Origin: Citrobacter sp. Marseille-Q6884
GTDB lineage: Bacteria; Pseudomonadota; Gammaproteobacteria; Enterobacterales; Enterobacteriaceae
Length of the DNA stretch: 64,000 bases
Direction of reading: 5' to 3'
Assembly: GCF_945906775.1 (NCBI RefSeq)
Contig: NZ_CAMDRE010000001.1
Coordinates: forward strand, 1 to 64,000
Shown here piece after piece: positions 1 to 8,354 of this stretch (its first letter is position 1; the number at the start of each line of letters is the position of its first letter). The position numbers and the translations under genes were made by a program. Below the pieces are notes generated by a model. That model saw only the letters and a list, made by a program, of their open reading frames with translations. It did no database searches and was not told where the DNA came from.

Positions 1-460
1 GTACTAAGGGTCTTAATGAAATGAAGAATATATTATTTATATAGGCATTATCCTGAAGCAACTTCTCAGTAATGACGACACGTTGGAATTTTACTTTAAC
101 CTGTGTAATTTCTCCTTCAATAGATGATGATATAGTACGATACATAAGTTCTGGCACGGTCACATCAAACACAATGGTTATCGTTCCGCATCCCCCCTTA
201 TTATTCAATTTATTCTCAAGTCTTGATTGGGCCTCATATATTGGTGTTAATTCTTTATATAAGGAAACTGCATATTCTGTTGGGACTAATTCATTATATT
301 TCCTAATGAATAAAGTTTCCCCTAATGCATTTTCAAGATCTGCCAATTTTTTACATAAGGGCGTTCTTGTTAAATACAGCTCATCTGCGGCCTTAGATAT
401 ACACTTTTTTTCCATTGCAACCATAAAGTACTTCAGTTGTTTTGATATGAAAATAGACAT
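1..460 (-). CDS. LysR-type transcriptional regulator, partial (3' end beyond left edge)
   Basis: An open frame on the minus strand starts at 460 and runs off the left edge without a stop (153 codons visible). The N-terminus reads as a LysR helix-turn-helix: QLKYFMVAMEKKCISKAADE, then a recognition segment near LTRTPLCKKLADLEN and the family-typical ALGETLFIRKY. The effector-binding domain begins near residue 90 and is cut. Two adjacent ATGs exist (463 and 460). The ribosome site AGGGAGG lies only 3 nt from the first, so the second is preferred. The gene is AT-rich, unlike the genes from 1.25 kb on, which suggests acquisition. It is divergent from the M15 peptidase gene and probably controls it (inference). 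The exact LysR subgroup is not recognised. Confidence 0.8.
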   Translation of the reverse strand, partial: MSIFISKQLKYFMVAMEKKCISKAADELYLTRTPLCKKLADLENALGETLFIRKYNELVPTEYAVSLYKELTPIYEAQSRLENKLNNKGGCGTITIVFDVTVPELMYRTISSSIEGEITQVKVKFQRVVITEKLLQDNAYINNIFFISLRPLV

Positions 461-496
461 CATAGACCTCCCTCACTCAAGAGCCTAAATACTAAA

Positions 497-542
497 CGAA
501 CAATGGAATTTTGGGGTATTCGAAACGATCATTATTTGTTCG
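497..542. promoter_or_regulatory. inverted repeat between LysR gene and M15 peptidase gene
   Basis: CGAACAA at 497-503 is mirrored by TTGTTCG at 536-542, in the AT-rich gap between the divergent genes. LysR regulators usually bind such dyads next to their own promoter, so this is a candidate operator. No binding data; the role is inferred from position alone. Confidence 0.35.
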
Positions 543-680
543 GTTAAAAGCTAAAAAATAGGCATTCAATATGCAAACTTTTGATAATTTTTTGTGAGAT
601 AGGACAGAACAAAATTTGTAACTTTTTTAAAGTATCAGAATAACAATTACCCTCTAACTTTTTAAACAAAAAGGTAAAAA

Positions 681-1073
681 ATGAAAGAAAACACATTTAG
701 CAACAGGAGTATATTATTTTTAAATGATGTTCATCCTGACTTATCAAAGTTAGCTTATAAAGCTCTTGAACTGTCCGTTGTGGACTTTGGTATATCTGAA
801 GGACTTCGGTCAATTGAGAGGCAAAAAAAATTATATGCAGAAGGGAAATCAAAAACACTTAATAGCAGACATTTATCTGGCCATGCCATTGATGTTATGG
901 CTTACCCGACAACATCAGTCTCATGGGATTTTAAATATTACCAGGAAATTGCCGTTGCTTTTAAAAATGCCTCTTCAATATTAAAGATTCCTGTTGAATG
1001 GGGTGGGGACTGGAAACCATTCTGTGATGGTCCACATTTTCAATTACCCTGGCAGCAATACCCCTTAATTTAA
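681..1073 (+). CDS. M15-family L,D/D,D-peptidase, phage endolysin-like
   Basis: A 130-residue protein with the zinc-peptidase signature of the M15 family (phage L-alanyl-D-glutamate endopeptidases, VanY-like and ChiX-like proteins). Visible motifs: GLRSIERQ near residue 41, SRHLSGHAIDV near 62-72 (the zinc ligands H and D) and DGPHFQLPW near 115-123 (the catalytic or zinc H). It fills the whole domain, with no signal peptide or membrane segment, so it would need a holin or similar route to reach peptidoglycan. AAGG at 671-674 precedes the ATG. The gene is AT-rich, divergent from the partial LysR gene and followed by a GC hairpin. It could be a prophage remnant or part of an endolysin-type secretion locus reaching beyond the left edge. 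No holin or spanin gene is seen in the window. Confidence 0.85.
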   Translation: MKENTFSNRSILFLNDVHPDLSKLAYKALELSVVDFGISEGLRSIERQKKLYAEGKSKTLNSRHLSGHAIDVMAYPTTSVSWDFKYYQEIAVAFKNASSILKIPVEWGGDWKPFCDGPHFQLPWQQYPLI

Positions 1074-1103
1074 CGTTCAATCGCTTCATCAGATAACATC
1101 GGG

Positions 1104-1125
1104 TTCCGCCCTTCACGGGGCGGAA
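1104..1125 (+). terminator. hairpin after M15 peptidase gene
   Basis: TTCCGCCC (1104-1111) pairs with GGGCGGAA (1118-1125) across a 6-nt loop, about 30 nt past the stop codon. There is no clear U-run, so termination is only likely. It marks the border between the AT-rich left segment and the GC-richer backbone. Confidence 0.45.
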
Positions 1126-1258
1126 ATGCATATCTATTAGCTACAGTACAAATATCACTTTATATTGTCGCTACCGTGAAATACCACGTCGCTACAGCTA
1201 TCGGCATATTTCTTATTGTCAGCCCCCGTTCTTCGATATCTGGAGATAATTATCACCT

Positions 1259-2149
1259 TCAGCGTAAACTCTGTGTCCCCTTCAGCACATGCTCGACAAA
1301 GCGTGTCAGCTTCGGCAGCGGGCGTAAATCCTGACGCCACAGCAGGTGTATCGGGCGCGGCTGCGGCGTAAACCCCTCCAGCACCCTTACCAGTCGGCCG
1401 CTGGCGAGTTCTTCGGCCAGCAACACTTCGGGTTGCAACAGTAACCCCGCCCCCGCGACCGCCGCCATCCGCAGTCCGTGTCCATCGTTGCAACGCAGGA
1501 TCGCATCGCGTTTCCATCTGACCTCGCCTTCCACACCGGGTAGCGTCCATTCGTTACGTGCTGTCCACACCGTATGGGATAAACACAAATGATCCACCAG
1601 ATCTGCGGGCGTATGGGGGGTACCATGGCGGGAAAGGTAGTCCGGTGACGCACAGATCGTCATACGGTACGGGCACAAAAACTTAGCCACCACGTCAGTC
1701 TGGCGAATATCACCAATCCTTATCGCCAGATCGACCCCTTCGTCCACCAGATCCACCATCCGGTTCGTCAGATCCAGTTCAAGACGCACCTCCGGCCAGG
1801 TCTGTAAAAAGGTCGCGGCCAGGGGGGAAATGACGCACGCGCCGAACGATGTGGGCGCACTGATGCGCAACGTCCCCGCTGGCGCCAGCCGCAACCGCTC
1901 TACCGAGCTTTCGGCTATCGCGACCTGCTCTAGCACTCGACGGGCTTCTTCCACGTAGACACGCCCGGCGTCGGTCAGGCTCTGACGACGGGTGTTGCGC
2001 TCCAGCAAACGCGTGCCAAGCTGCGCTTCCAGCAGGGCAATATATTTCCCGACCATCACCGCCGACATCTCCAGCCGCGTGGCCGCAACGGTAAAACTGC
2101 CGCTTTCCACCACGGCGATAAACGTTTCCATGCCGCGCAACTTATCCAT
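1259..2149 (-). CDS. LysR-family transcriptional regulator
   Basis: A full-length 296-residue LysR regulator: winged HTH in residues 1-60 (METFIAVVESGSFTVAATRL, then LLEAQLGTRLLERNTR) and an effector-binding domain from about 90 to 290 (FGACVISPLAATFLQTWPEV; LAIRIGD). The sequence resembles the broad AaeR/DmlR/YhjC-type subgroup that usually controls a neighbouring oxidoreductase. It starts at ATG 2149 with AGAGG upstream and is divergent from the SDR gene at 2248, with a shared gap of about 100 bp. It likely controls that gene and itself (inference). It is not part of the E. coli csiD neighbourhood. Confidence 0.85.
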   Translation of the reverse strand: MDKLRGMETFIAVVESGSFTVAATRLEMSAVMVGKYIALLEAQLGTRLLERNTRRQSLTDAGRVYVEEARRVLEQVAIAESSVERLRLAPAGTLRISAPTSFGACVISPLAATFLQTWPEVRLELDLTNRMVDLVDEGVDLAIRIGDIRQTDVVAKFLCPYRMTICASPDYLSRHGTPHTPADLVDHLCLSHTVWTARNEWTLPGVEGEVRWKRDAILRCNDGHGLRMAAVAGAGLLLQPEVLLAEELASGRLVRVLEGFTPQPRPIHLLWRQDLRPLPKLTRFVEHVLKGTQSLR

Positions 2150-2247
2150 ATTACAAACCTCTGGTTAGCAATCATCTAACTTTTAGCCAGTTTATCCGAT
2201 TTCATTTTCATTAAAGAATAGCGGCTCACACTATTGTGGAGGTGGTT

Positions 2248-2850
2248 ATGAAAATCGTCGTTATTGGTGCCAGTGGTACAGTAGGTCGCGCAGTGACAGA
2301 GGTGTTGAGCCGTACACATGATGTCATCCGTGTGGGTCGCACAAAGGGTGATTACCAGGTCGATATCACCTCGCAGGAGAGCGTGCAGGCGTTGTTTGAA
2401 AAAATCGGTCGGGTGGATGCGATCGTTTCTACCACCGGTAATCTGTTTTTTGGCCCGTTATCAACCATGACCGACAGCGAGTTTAATCAGGGTTTGCAGG
2501 ACAAACTGTTAGGTCAGGTACGACTGGCGTTAACCGGGCAGCATTACCTGAATGATGGCGGTTCCATTACGCTGATTAGCGGCATTATCGCTCATGAGCC
2601 GATCGCGCAAGGGGCCAATGCGGCAACGATTAATGCCGGGCTCGAGGGCTTTGTACGCGCTGCTGCCTGTGAGTTAGGGCGCGGTATCCGTATCAACCTG
2701 ATTAGCCCTACCGTGCTGAGCGAATCCGCAGAAGCCTACGAGAGTTTCTTCCCGGGGTTTGAAAGCGTACCCGGCGCAACGGTCGCGAATGCTTTTCGCC
2801 GCAGCGTCGAAGGGATACAAACCGGTCGCATTTATAAAGTCGGCTACTGA
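2248..2850 (+). CDS. short-chain dehydrogenase/reductase (SDR)
   Basis: A 200-residue Rossmann protein. The N-terminal GASGTVGRAV is the NAD(P)-binding glycine motif, and VGRTKGDYQVDITS follows as the second beta strand and cofactor-selective loop. VSTTGNLFFGPL fits the NNAG-region strand, and the segment around NAATINAGLEGFVRAAA replaces the usual YxxxK motif: no Tyr is seen there, so catalysis may be atypical. The start at 2248 is chosen over the in-frame GTG at 2236 because GGAGG at 2238-2242 sits 5 nt before it. Substrate unknown. It is divergent from a LysR regulator, a common arrangement for inducible small reductases. Confidence 0.8.
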   Translation: MKIVVIGASGTVGRAVTEVLSRTHDVIRVGRTKGDYQVDITSQESVQALFEKIGRVDAIVSTTGNLFFGPLSTMTDSEFNQGLQDKLLGQVRLALTGQHYLNDGGSITLISGIIAHEPIAQGANAATINAGLEGFVRAAACELGRGIRINLISPTVLSESAEAYESFFPGFESVPGATVANAFRRSVEGIQTGRIYKVGY

Positions 2851-3122
2851 TGGGGTTGCTGCCGCTGAATCCTCTTCAGCGGCAGTCCTGGTAACGCTCT
2901 GTTTTAACATTCATTTCCCTCTTTCTCCTTTTTTTCCCCGCTTCGCTTTTGCGTTTATCCACACCCTTTATAATGTTAAATAATTGTTGTTTTTGATCAC
3001 ATAAAATAAACAAAGTCAGTCATTCTGTGCGCGTTTTTCAAAAATGTAGATATTTTTAATTTATGGCTACGAAATAAGCATCGCCATGTCTCCCTGACAA
3101 TCTACTGAGAGGATCGATTCTG
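2851..3122 (+). promoter_or_regulatory. glaH (csiD) promoter region with candidate CRP half-site
   Basis: This gap holds the control region of glaH. GATCACA at 2995-3001 matches one good half of a CRP site; the left half is poor. In E. coli the csiD promoter is sigma-S dependent and has CRP centred near -68.5. If the centre is near 2993.5, the start would fall near 3062, next to TAGATA at 3047-3052, which could be the -10. The positions are seen; the assignment is by analogy. A short inverted GCCGCTGAA/TTCAGCGGC hairpin just after 2850 may end the SDR transcript. Confidence 0.45.
3025..3056 (+). promoter_or_regulatory. tandem CsiR (GlaR) operator
   Basis: CTGT-N5-TTTT (3025-3037), a 6-nt spacer, then ATGT-N5-TTTT (3044-3056). 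This fits the two-half arrangement (TTGT-N5-TTTT, N6, ATGT-N5-TTTT) as I recall it for CsiR/GlaR at the E. coli csiD promoter. It overlaps the likely core promoter, as expected for a repressor released by glutarate. The repressor gene is the last of the cluster (9800-10492). Confidence 0.6.
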
Positions 3123-4100
3123 ATGAATGCACTGACTGCCGTTAAACCGAATGCTGAAGCTTCAGGCCAGCAATACAGCGGCTTCTCGCTGAAACCGTCA
3201 GCCCAGTCCCCGCGTCTGCTGGAACTGACTTTTTCCGCCCAGACCACTGAGCAATTTTTGCAAGCGGTGGCGCAGTGGCCGGTGCAGGCACTGGAATACA
3301 AATCCTTTTTACGCTTCAAAGTGGGCAAGATCCTCGACGATTTGTGCAGCAATGAGCTACAGCCGTTGTTGCTGAAAACGCTGTTGGATCGTGCCGAAGG
3401 TGCATTGTTGATCAATGCCGTTGGGGTTGATGACGTGGCGCAGGCAGAGGAGATGGTCAAGCTGGCGACGGCGGTAGCGCATCTTATCGGACGCTCTAAC
3501 TTTGATGCGATGAGCGGTCAGTACTACGCACGCTTTGTCGTGAAAAACGTTGATAATTCAGACAGCTACTTGCGTCAGCCGCACCGTGTGATGGAGCTGC
3601 ATAACGACGGTACCTACCTCGAAGAAATCACCGACTACGTGTTGATGATGAAGATCGATGAACAAAACATGACCGGCGGTAACTCGCTGCTGCTGCACCT
3701 CGACGACTGGGAACACCTGAATCACTACTTCACTCATCCGCTGGCACGCCGTGCGATGCGTTTTGCCGCGCCGCCGAGCAAAAACGTGAGCCAGGATGTG
3801 TTTCATCCGGTGTTTGACGTTGACCAGCAAGGTCGTCCGGTCATGCGCTACATCGACCAGTTCGTCCAGCCAAAAGATTATGAAGAAGGCGTCTGGCTGA
3901 GCGATCTCTCCGACGCGCTGGAAACCAGCAAAAACATTCTTTCCGTGCCGGTTTCAGTGGGCAAATTCCTGCTGATCAACAACCTGTTCTGGCTGCATGG
4001 ACGCGATCGCTTCACTTCGCATCCTGACCTGCGTCGTGAGCTGATGCGCCAGCGTGGTTACTTCGCGTACGCCAAGAACCATTACCAGACCAATCAGTAA
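3123..4100 (+). CDS. glaH: glutarate dioxygenase GlaH (CsiD)
   Basis: A non-haem Fe(II)/2-oxoglutarate dioxygenase that hydroxylates glutarate to L-2-hydroxyglutarate, using 2-oxoglutarate and O2, in lysine/glutarate breakdown. 325 residues, the length of E. coli CsiD. The iron triad is visible: H160 and D162 in LHNDGTY, and H292 in LFWLHGRD; an Arg in HPDLRRELMRQRG is placed to bind 2-oxoglutarate. First gene of glaH-lhgO-gabDTP; lhgO begins 19 nt downstream. Control is expected from sigma-S, CRP and CsiR through the sites just upstream. Confidence 0.96.
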   Translation: MNALTAVKPNAEASGQQYSGFSLKPSAQSPRLLELTFSAQTTEQFLQAVAQWPVQALEYKSFLRFKVGKILDDLCSNELQPLLLKTLLDRAEGALLINAVGVDDVAQAEEMVKLATAVAHLIGRSNFDAMSGQYYARFVVKNVDNSDSYLRQPHRVMELHNDGTYLEEITDYVLMMKIDEQNMTGGNSLLLHLDDWEHLNHYFTHPLARRAMRFAAPPSKNVSQDVFHPVFDVDQQGRPVMRYIDQFVQPKDYEEGVWLSDLSDALETSKNILSVPVSVGKFLLINNLFWLHGRDRFTSHPDLRRELMRQRGYFAYAKNHYQTNQ

Positions 4101-4119
4101 GCGCGAAGGAATTTAACGG

Positions 4120-5388
4120 ATGTATGATTTTGTGATTATTGGCGGCGGCATTATCGGCATGTCGACCGCCATGCAGCTGATTGATGTCTATCCCGACGCC
4201 AGAATCGCGCTGCTGGAGAAAGAGTCCGGCCCGGCCTGTCATCAGACGGGCCATAACAGCGGCGTGATTCATGCCGGGGTTTATTACACCCCCGGCAGCC
4301 TCAAGGCGCAGTTTTGTCTGGCGGGAAATCGCGCCACTAAAGCCTTTTGCGACCAAAACGGCATCCGTTACGACGTCTGCGGAAAAATGCTGGTCGCCAC
4401 TTCTGAACTGGAAATGGAGCGGATGCGTGCATTGTGGGATCGCACCGCCGCCAACGGTCTGGAACGCGAGTGGCTGAATGCGCAAGCGCTACGCGAGCGC
4501 GAACCTAATATTACCGGCCTCGGCGGCATTTTTGTGCCTTCCAGCGGAATTGTCAGCTATCGCGACGTCACCGCCGCGATGGCAAAAATATTTCAGGCCA
4601 AGGGTGGCGAGATTGTTTATAACGCCGAAGTCAGCGCCCTGAAAGAACATGCTACCGGCGTCGTGGTACACACCCGTCAGGGACAGGAGTATGAAGCCGC
4701 CACGTTGATCGGCTGCTCCGGGTTAATGGCTGACCGGCTGGTGAAAATGCTGGGCGTCGATCCCGGCTTTATTATTTGTCCGTTCCGCGGTGAATACTTC
4801 CGGCTGGCACCGGAACATAACCAGATAGTGAATCATCTGATCTATCCGATCCCCGATCCCGCCATGCCGTTTCTTGGCGTCCATCTCACCCGGATGATTG
4901 ACGGCAGTGTCACGGTCGGTCCCAACGCCGTGCTGGCCTTTAAACGCGAAGGTTACCGTAAGCGCGATATCTCCCTGCGCGACACGCTGGAGATCTTAGG
5001 CTCTTCCGGCATCCGTCGCGTGCTGCAAAACAACCTGCGCTCAGGCCTGAGTGAGATGAAAAACTCGCTGTGCAAAAGCGGCTATCTGCGGTTGGTACAG
5101 AAGTACTGCCCGAGCCTGACGCAGAACGATCTGCAGCCGTGGCCTGCGGGTGTACGGGCGCAGGCGGTATCACCAGACGGGAAACTGATCGACGATTTTC
5201 TGTTTGTTACCACACCGCGTTCTATTCATACCTGTAACGCCCCTTCTCCGGCAGCGACGTCTGCTATTCCTATCGGTGCGCATATCGTTAGCAAAGTGCA
5301 CGCATTGCTGGAGAACCAGAGTAATCCCGGACGCACGCTGCGTGCGGCACGTAGCGTGGAGACATTACACGCCGCATTTACCCGTTAA
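4120..5388 (+). CDS. lhgO: L-2-hydroxyglutarate dehydrogenase LhgO
   Basis: FAD enzyme of the DAO family that oxidises L-2-hydroxyglutarate to 2-oxoglutarate and passes electrons to the quinone pool. 422 residues. The N-terminal dinucleotide fold IIGGGIIGMSTA (residues 6-17) and the conserved TGHNSGVIHAGVYY segment (near 43-56) are typical. It regenerates the 2-oxoglutarate used by GlaH, so the two steps form a cycle that nets glutarate oxidation. It lies between glaH and gabD with short gaps (19 and 23 nt), so it is cotranscribed. Confidence 0.95.
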   Translation: MYDFVIIGGGIIGMSTAMQLIDVYPDARIALLEKESGPACHQTGHNSGVIHAGVYYTPGSLKAQFCLAGNRATKAFCDQNGIRYDVCGKMLVATSELEMERMRALWDRTAANGLEREWLNAQALREREPNITGLGGIFVPSSGIVSYRDVTAAMAKIFQAKGGEIVYNAEVSALKEHATGVVVHTRQGQEYEAATLIGCSGLMADRLVKMLGVDPGFIICPFRGEYFRLAPEHNQIVNHLIYPIPDPAMPFLGVHLTRMIDGSVTVGPNAVLAFKREGYRKRDISLRDTLEILGSSGIRRVLQNNLRSGLSEMKNSLCKSGYLRLVQKYCPSLTQNDLQPWPAGVRAQAVSPDGKLIDDFLFVTTPRSIHTCNAPSPAATSAIPIGAHIVSKVHALLENQSNPGRTLRAARSVETLHAAFTR

Positions 5389-5411
5389 ACATCTTATGAC
5401 AGGAAGCAACC

Positions 5412-6860
5412 ATGCAACTTAACGATCCTACCTTGTTTCGTCAGCAGGCGCTGATTGACGGTCAATGGCGTCACGCCAACAGCGGTGAAACGATCGCGGT
5501 GACCAATCCAGCCAACAATCAGCCGTTGGGCAGTGTGCCGAAAATGGGCGCCGATGAAACGCGCGAAGCCATTGAAGCCGCTAACCGCGCCCTGCCCGCC
5601 TGGCGTGCGCTGACCGCCAAAGAGCGAGCGAATATTCTGCGTCGCTGGTTCAACCTGATGATTGAGCATCAGGATGACCTCGCCCGCCTGATGACGCTCG
5701 AGCAAGGGAAGCCGCTGGCAGAAGCCAAAGGCGAAATCACTTATGCCGCTTCCTTTATTGAATGGTTTGCTGAAGAAGGTAAGCGCATCTATGGCGATAC
5801 CATTCCAGGTCATCAGGCCGATAAGCGTCTTATCGTCATTAAGCAACCGATCGGCGTGACCGCGGCAATTACACCGTGGAATTTCCCTTCGGCGATGATC
5901 ACCCGCAAAGCCGGTCCGGCACTGGCCGCTGGCTGCACCATGGTGCTCAAACCCGCCAGCCAGACACCGTTCTCCGCGCTGGCACTGGCAGAACTGGCGA
6001 ACCGTGCCGGGATCCCGGCGGGTGTTTTCAGCGTCGTCACCGGTTCCGCAGGCGCGGTCGGCAACGAACTGACCAGCAACCCGCTGGTGCGCAAGCTGTC
6101 GTTTACCGGCTCGACGGAAATTGGTCGTCAGCTCATGGAACAGTGCGCGAAAGACATCAAGAAGGTGTCTCTGGAGCTGGGCGGCAATGCGCCGTTTATC
6201 GTGTTTGACGATGCCGATCTTGATAAAGCCGTAGAAGGCGCGCTGGCATCGAAGTTCCGTAACGCCGGGCAAACCTGCGTCTGCGCCAACCGTCTGTACG
6301 TTCAGGACGGCGTGTATGACCGCTTCGCCGAGAAACTTCAGCAGGCCGTGAGCAAGCTGCATCTTGGTGATGGTCTGCAACCTGATGTGACCACCGGTCC
6401 GCTGATCGATGAAAAAGCGGTTGCCAAAGTGCAGGAGCACATCGCCGACGCGCTGGAAAAAGGGGCTCGCATCATAACGGGGGGCAAAGCCCACGCGCTG
6501 GGCGGCAACTTCTTCCAGCCGACAATCCTGGTGGACGTTCCTGACAACGCGAAGGTCGCGAAAGAAGAGACGTTTGGTCCGCTGGCTCCCCTGTTCCGCT
6601 TTACCGATGAAGCCGACGTGATTCATCAGGCCAACGATACCGAGTTCGGCCTGGCCGCCTATTTCTACGCGCGTGATTTAAGCCGTGTCTTCCGCGTTGG
6701 CGAAGCGCTGGAGTACGGCATCGTCGGTATCAACACCGGCATTATCTCCAACGAAGTCGCGCCGTTCGGCGGGATTAAAGCCTCCGGTCTTGGTCGTGAA
6801 GGCTCTAAATACGGCATCGAAGATTACTTAGAAATCAAATATATGTGCATCGGCCTTTAA
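5412..6860 (+). CDS. gabD: succinate-semialdehyde dehydrogenase GabD (NADP+)
   Basis: Oxidises succinate semialdehyde (and glutarate semialdehyde) to the dicarboxylate with NADP+. 482 residues, the same length as E. coli GabD. Aldehyde dehydrogenase hallmarks: TPWNFP near 155, FTGSTEIGR near 233, the general base in LELGGNAP near 255, and the catalytic Cys in GQTCVCANR (Cys289 counted here). It acts after GabT in GABA breakdown. AGGAAG lies just before the ATG. Cytosolic tetramer in E. coli. Confidence 0.97.
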   Translation: MQLNDPTLFRQQALIDGQWRHANSGETIAVTNPANNQPLGSVPKMGADETREAIEAANRALPAWRALTAKERANILRRWFNLMIEHQDDLARLMTLEQGKPLAEAKGEITYAASFIEWFAEEGKRIYGDTIPGHQADKRLIVIKQPIGVTAAITPWNFPSAMITRKAGPALAAGCTMVLKPASQTPFSALALAELANRAGIPAGVFSVVTGSAGAVGNELTSNPLVRKLSFTGSTEIGRQLMEQCAKDIKKVSLELGGNAPFIVFDDADLDKAVEGALASKFRNAGQTCVCANRLYVQDGVYDRFAEKLQQAVSKLHLGDGLQPDVTTGPLIDEKAVAKVQEHIADALEKGARIITGGKAHALGGNFFQPTILVDVPDNAKVAKEETFGPLAPLFRFTDEADVIHQANDTEFGLAAYFYARDLSRVFRVGEALEYGIVGINTGIISNEVAPFGGIKASGLGREGSKYGIEDYLEIKYMCIGL

Positions 6861-6884
6861 TAAAACAATACTGGAGAACACCTG

Positions 6885-8168
6885 ATGAGCACCAATAAAG
6901 AACTCATGCAACGTCGCAGCAACGCTGTCCCCCGCGGCGTAGGCCAGATCCACCCTATTTTTGCCGAGCGTGCAGAGAATTGCCGGGTCTGGGACGTTGA
7001 AGGCCGTGAATTCCTCGATTTTGCTGGCGGTATTGCAGTACTGAATACCGGCCACCTGCATCCGCAGATTGTCTCAGCCGTAGAAGCGCAGTTGAAAAAG
7101 CTGTCGCACACCTGCTTCCAGGTGCTGGCCTATGAACCCTATCTGGAACTGTGCGAAATCATGAACAAGAAAGTGCCGGGCGATTTCGACAAGAAAACGC
7201 TGCTGGTCACGACGGGCTCTGAAGCGGTGGAAAACGCCGTGAAAATCGCCCGTGCGGCAACCAAACGTACGGGCACCATCGCCTTTAGCGGCGCGTACCA
7301 CGGTCGCACTCATTACACCCTGTCGCTGACCGGTAAAGTGAATCCGTACTCGGCGGGAATGGGACTGATGCCGGGCCACGTTTATCGTGCGATCTATCCT
7401 TGCGCACTGCACGGCGTCAGTGAAGACGAGGCTATCGCCAGCATTCATCGCATCTTCAAAAACGATGCCGCGCCAGAAGATATTGCCGCCATCGTGATTG
7501 AACCGGTCCAGGGCGAAGGCGGTTTCTATGCCGCCTCACCAGCCTTTATGCAGCGCCTGCGCGCCATCTGTGACGAGCATGGGATCATGCTGATTGCCGA
7601 TGAAGTGCAGAGTGGCGCGGGACGTACCGGCACACTGTTCGCCATGGAGCAGATGGGCGTTGCGCCTGATATCACCACCTTCGCTAAATCCATTGCCGGT
7701 GGCTTCCCGCTGGCGGGCGTGACCGGACGTGCTGACGTGATGGACGCAATTCCGCCAGGCGGTCTGGGTGGAACGTATGCCGGTAACCCGATTTCCTGCG
7801 TCGCCGCGCTGGAAGTGCTGAAGATTTTTGAGCAAGAAAACCTGCTGCAAAAAGCCAACGATCTGGGCAAAAACCTGCGCAACGGTCTGCTGGCGATTGC
7901 CGAAACACATCGCGAGATCGGCGACGTTCGCGGCCTGGGCGCGATGATTGCCATCGAGTTGTTCGAAGACGGCGACCACAATAAGCCCGATGCCAAACTG
8001 ACCGCCGAGATCGTTTCCCGCGCGCGTGATAAAGGCCTGATCCTGCTCTCCTGCGGACCGTACTACAACGTGCTGCGCATCCTGGTGCCGCTCACCATTG
8101 AAGAGGCGCAAATCCGTCAGGGGCTGGACATCATCGCCCAGTGTTTTGCCGAAGCGAAACAAGGGTAA
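6885..8168 (+). CDS. gabT: 4-aminobutyrate aminotransferase GabT
   Basis: PLP-dependent class III aminotransferase moving the amino group of GABA (or 5-aminovalerate) to 2-oxoglutarate, giving succinate (or glutarate) semialdehyde for GabD. 427 residues, one longer than in E. coli. Visible: the cofactor-phosphate loop TTGSEAVENAVK (near 107), the aspartate of LIADEVQSGAGRTG (near 238), and the PLP lysine in FAKSIAGGFP (near 268). CTGGAG precedes the ATG. Same operon as gabD, 24 nt downstream. Confidence 0.97.
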   Translation: MSTNKELMQRRSNAVPRGVGQIHPIFAERAENCRVWDVEGREFLDFAGGIAVLNTGHLHPQIVSAVEAQLKKLSHTCFQVLAYEPYLELCEIMNKKVPGDFDKKTLLVTTGSEAVENAVKIARAATKRTGTIAFSGAYHGRTHYTLSLTGKVNPYSAGMGLMPGHVYRAIYPCALHGVSEDEAIASIHRIFKNDAAPEDIAAIVIEPVQGEGGFYAASPAFMQRLRAICDEHGIMLIADEVQSGAGRTGTLFAMEQMGVAPDITTFAKSIAGGFPLAGVTGRADVMDAIPPGGLGGTYAGNPISCVAALEVLKIFEQENLLQKANDLGKNLRNGLLAIAETHREIGDVRGLGAMIAIELFEDGDHNKPDAKLTAEIVSRARDKGLILLSCGPYYNVLRILVPLTIEEAQIRQGLDIIAQCFAEAKQG

Positions 8169-8183
8169 CGCTCCTCTCTCCGT

Positions 8184-8260
8184 GCCGGGTAACCACGCAA
8201 ACGCGTCTTATCCGGCCGATGGAAATAAGCCTGTGTTGGCCGGGTAAGGCGGAGCCGCTC
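8184..8260. repeat. REP/BIME-type palindromes between gabT and gabP
   Basis: GCCGGGTAA (8184-8192) pairs with TTATCCGGC (8208-8216), and a second GCCGGGTAAGGC copy lies at 8239-8250. These are REP-type units in an intraoperonic gap; they may stabilise the upstream gab mRNA. Confidence 0.65.
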
Positions 8261-8295
8261 CCTGACAAAAAGAACCAATAACAATAATACGCGTG

Positions 8296-8317
8296 CCCCG
8301 ACGCGGGAATGTCGGGG
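8296..8317 (+). other. hairpin before gabP
   Basis: CCCCGAC (8296-8302) and GTCGGGG (8311-8317) form a 7-bp stem with an 8-nt loop, 38 nt before gabP. There is no U-run, so it is more likely a stabilising or attenuating element than a full terminator. Confidence 0.5.
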
Positions 8318-8354
8318 TGCTCTCCCAAGTGAAATACTTTCGAGAGGTTTAAAA

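Noticed and set aside
72..488. Plus-strand open frame of 138 codons at the left edge
   Set aside because: It runs antisense to the partial LysR gene, which has a clear HTH, a strong ribosome site and a long open frame off the edge.
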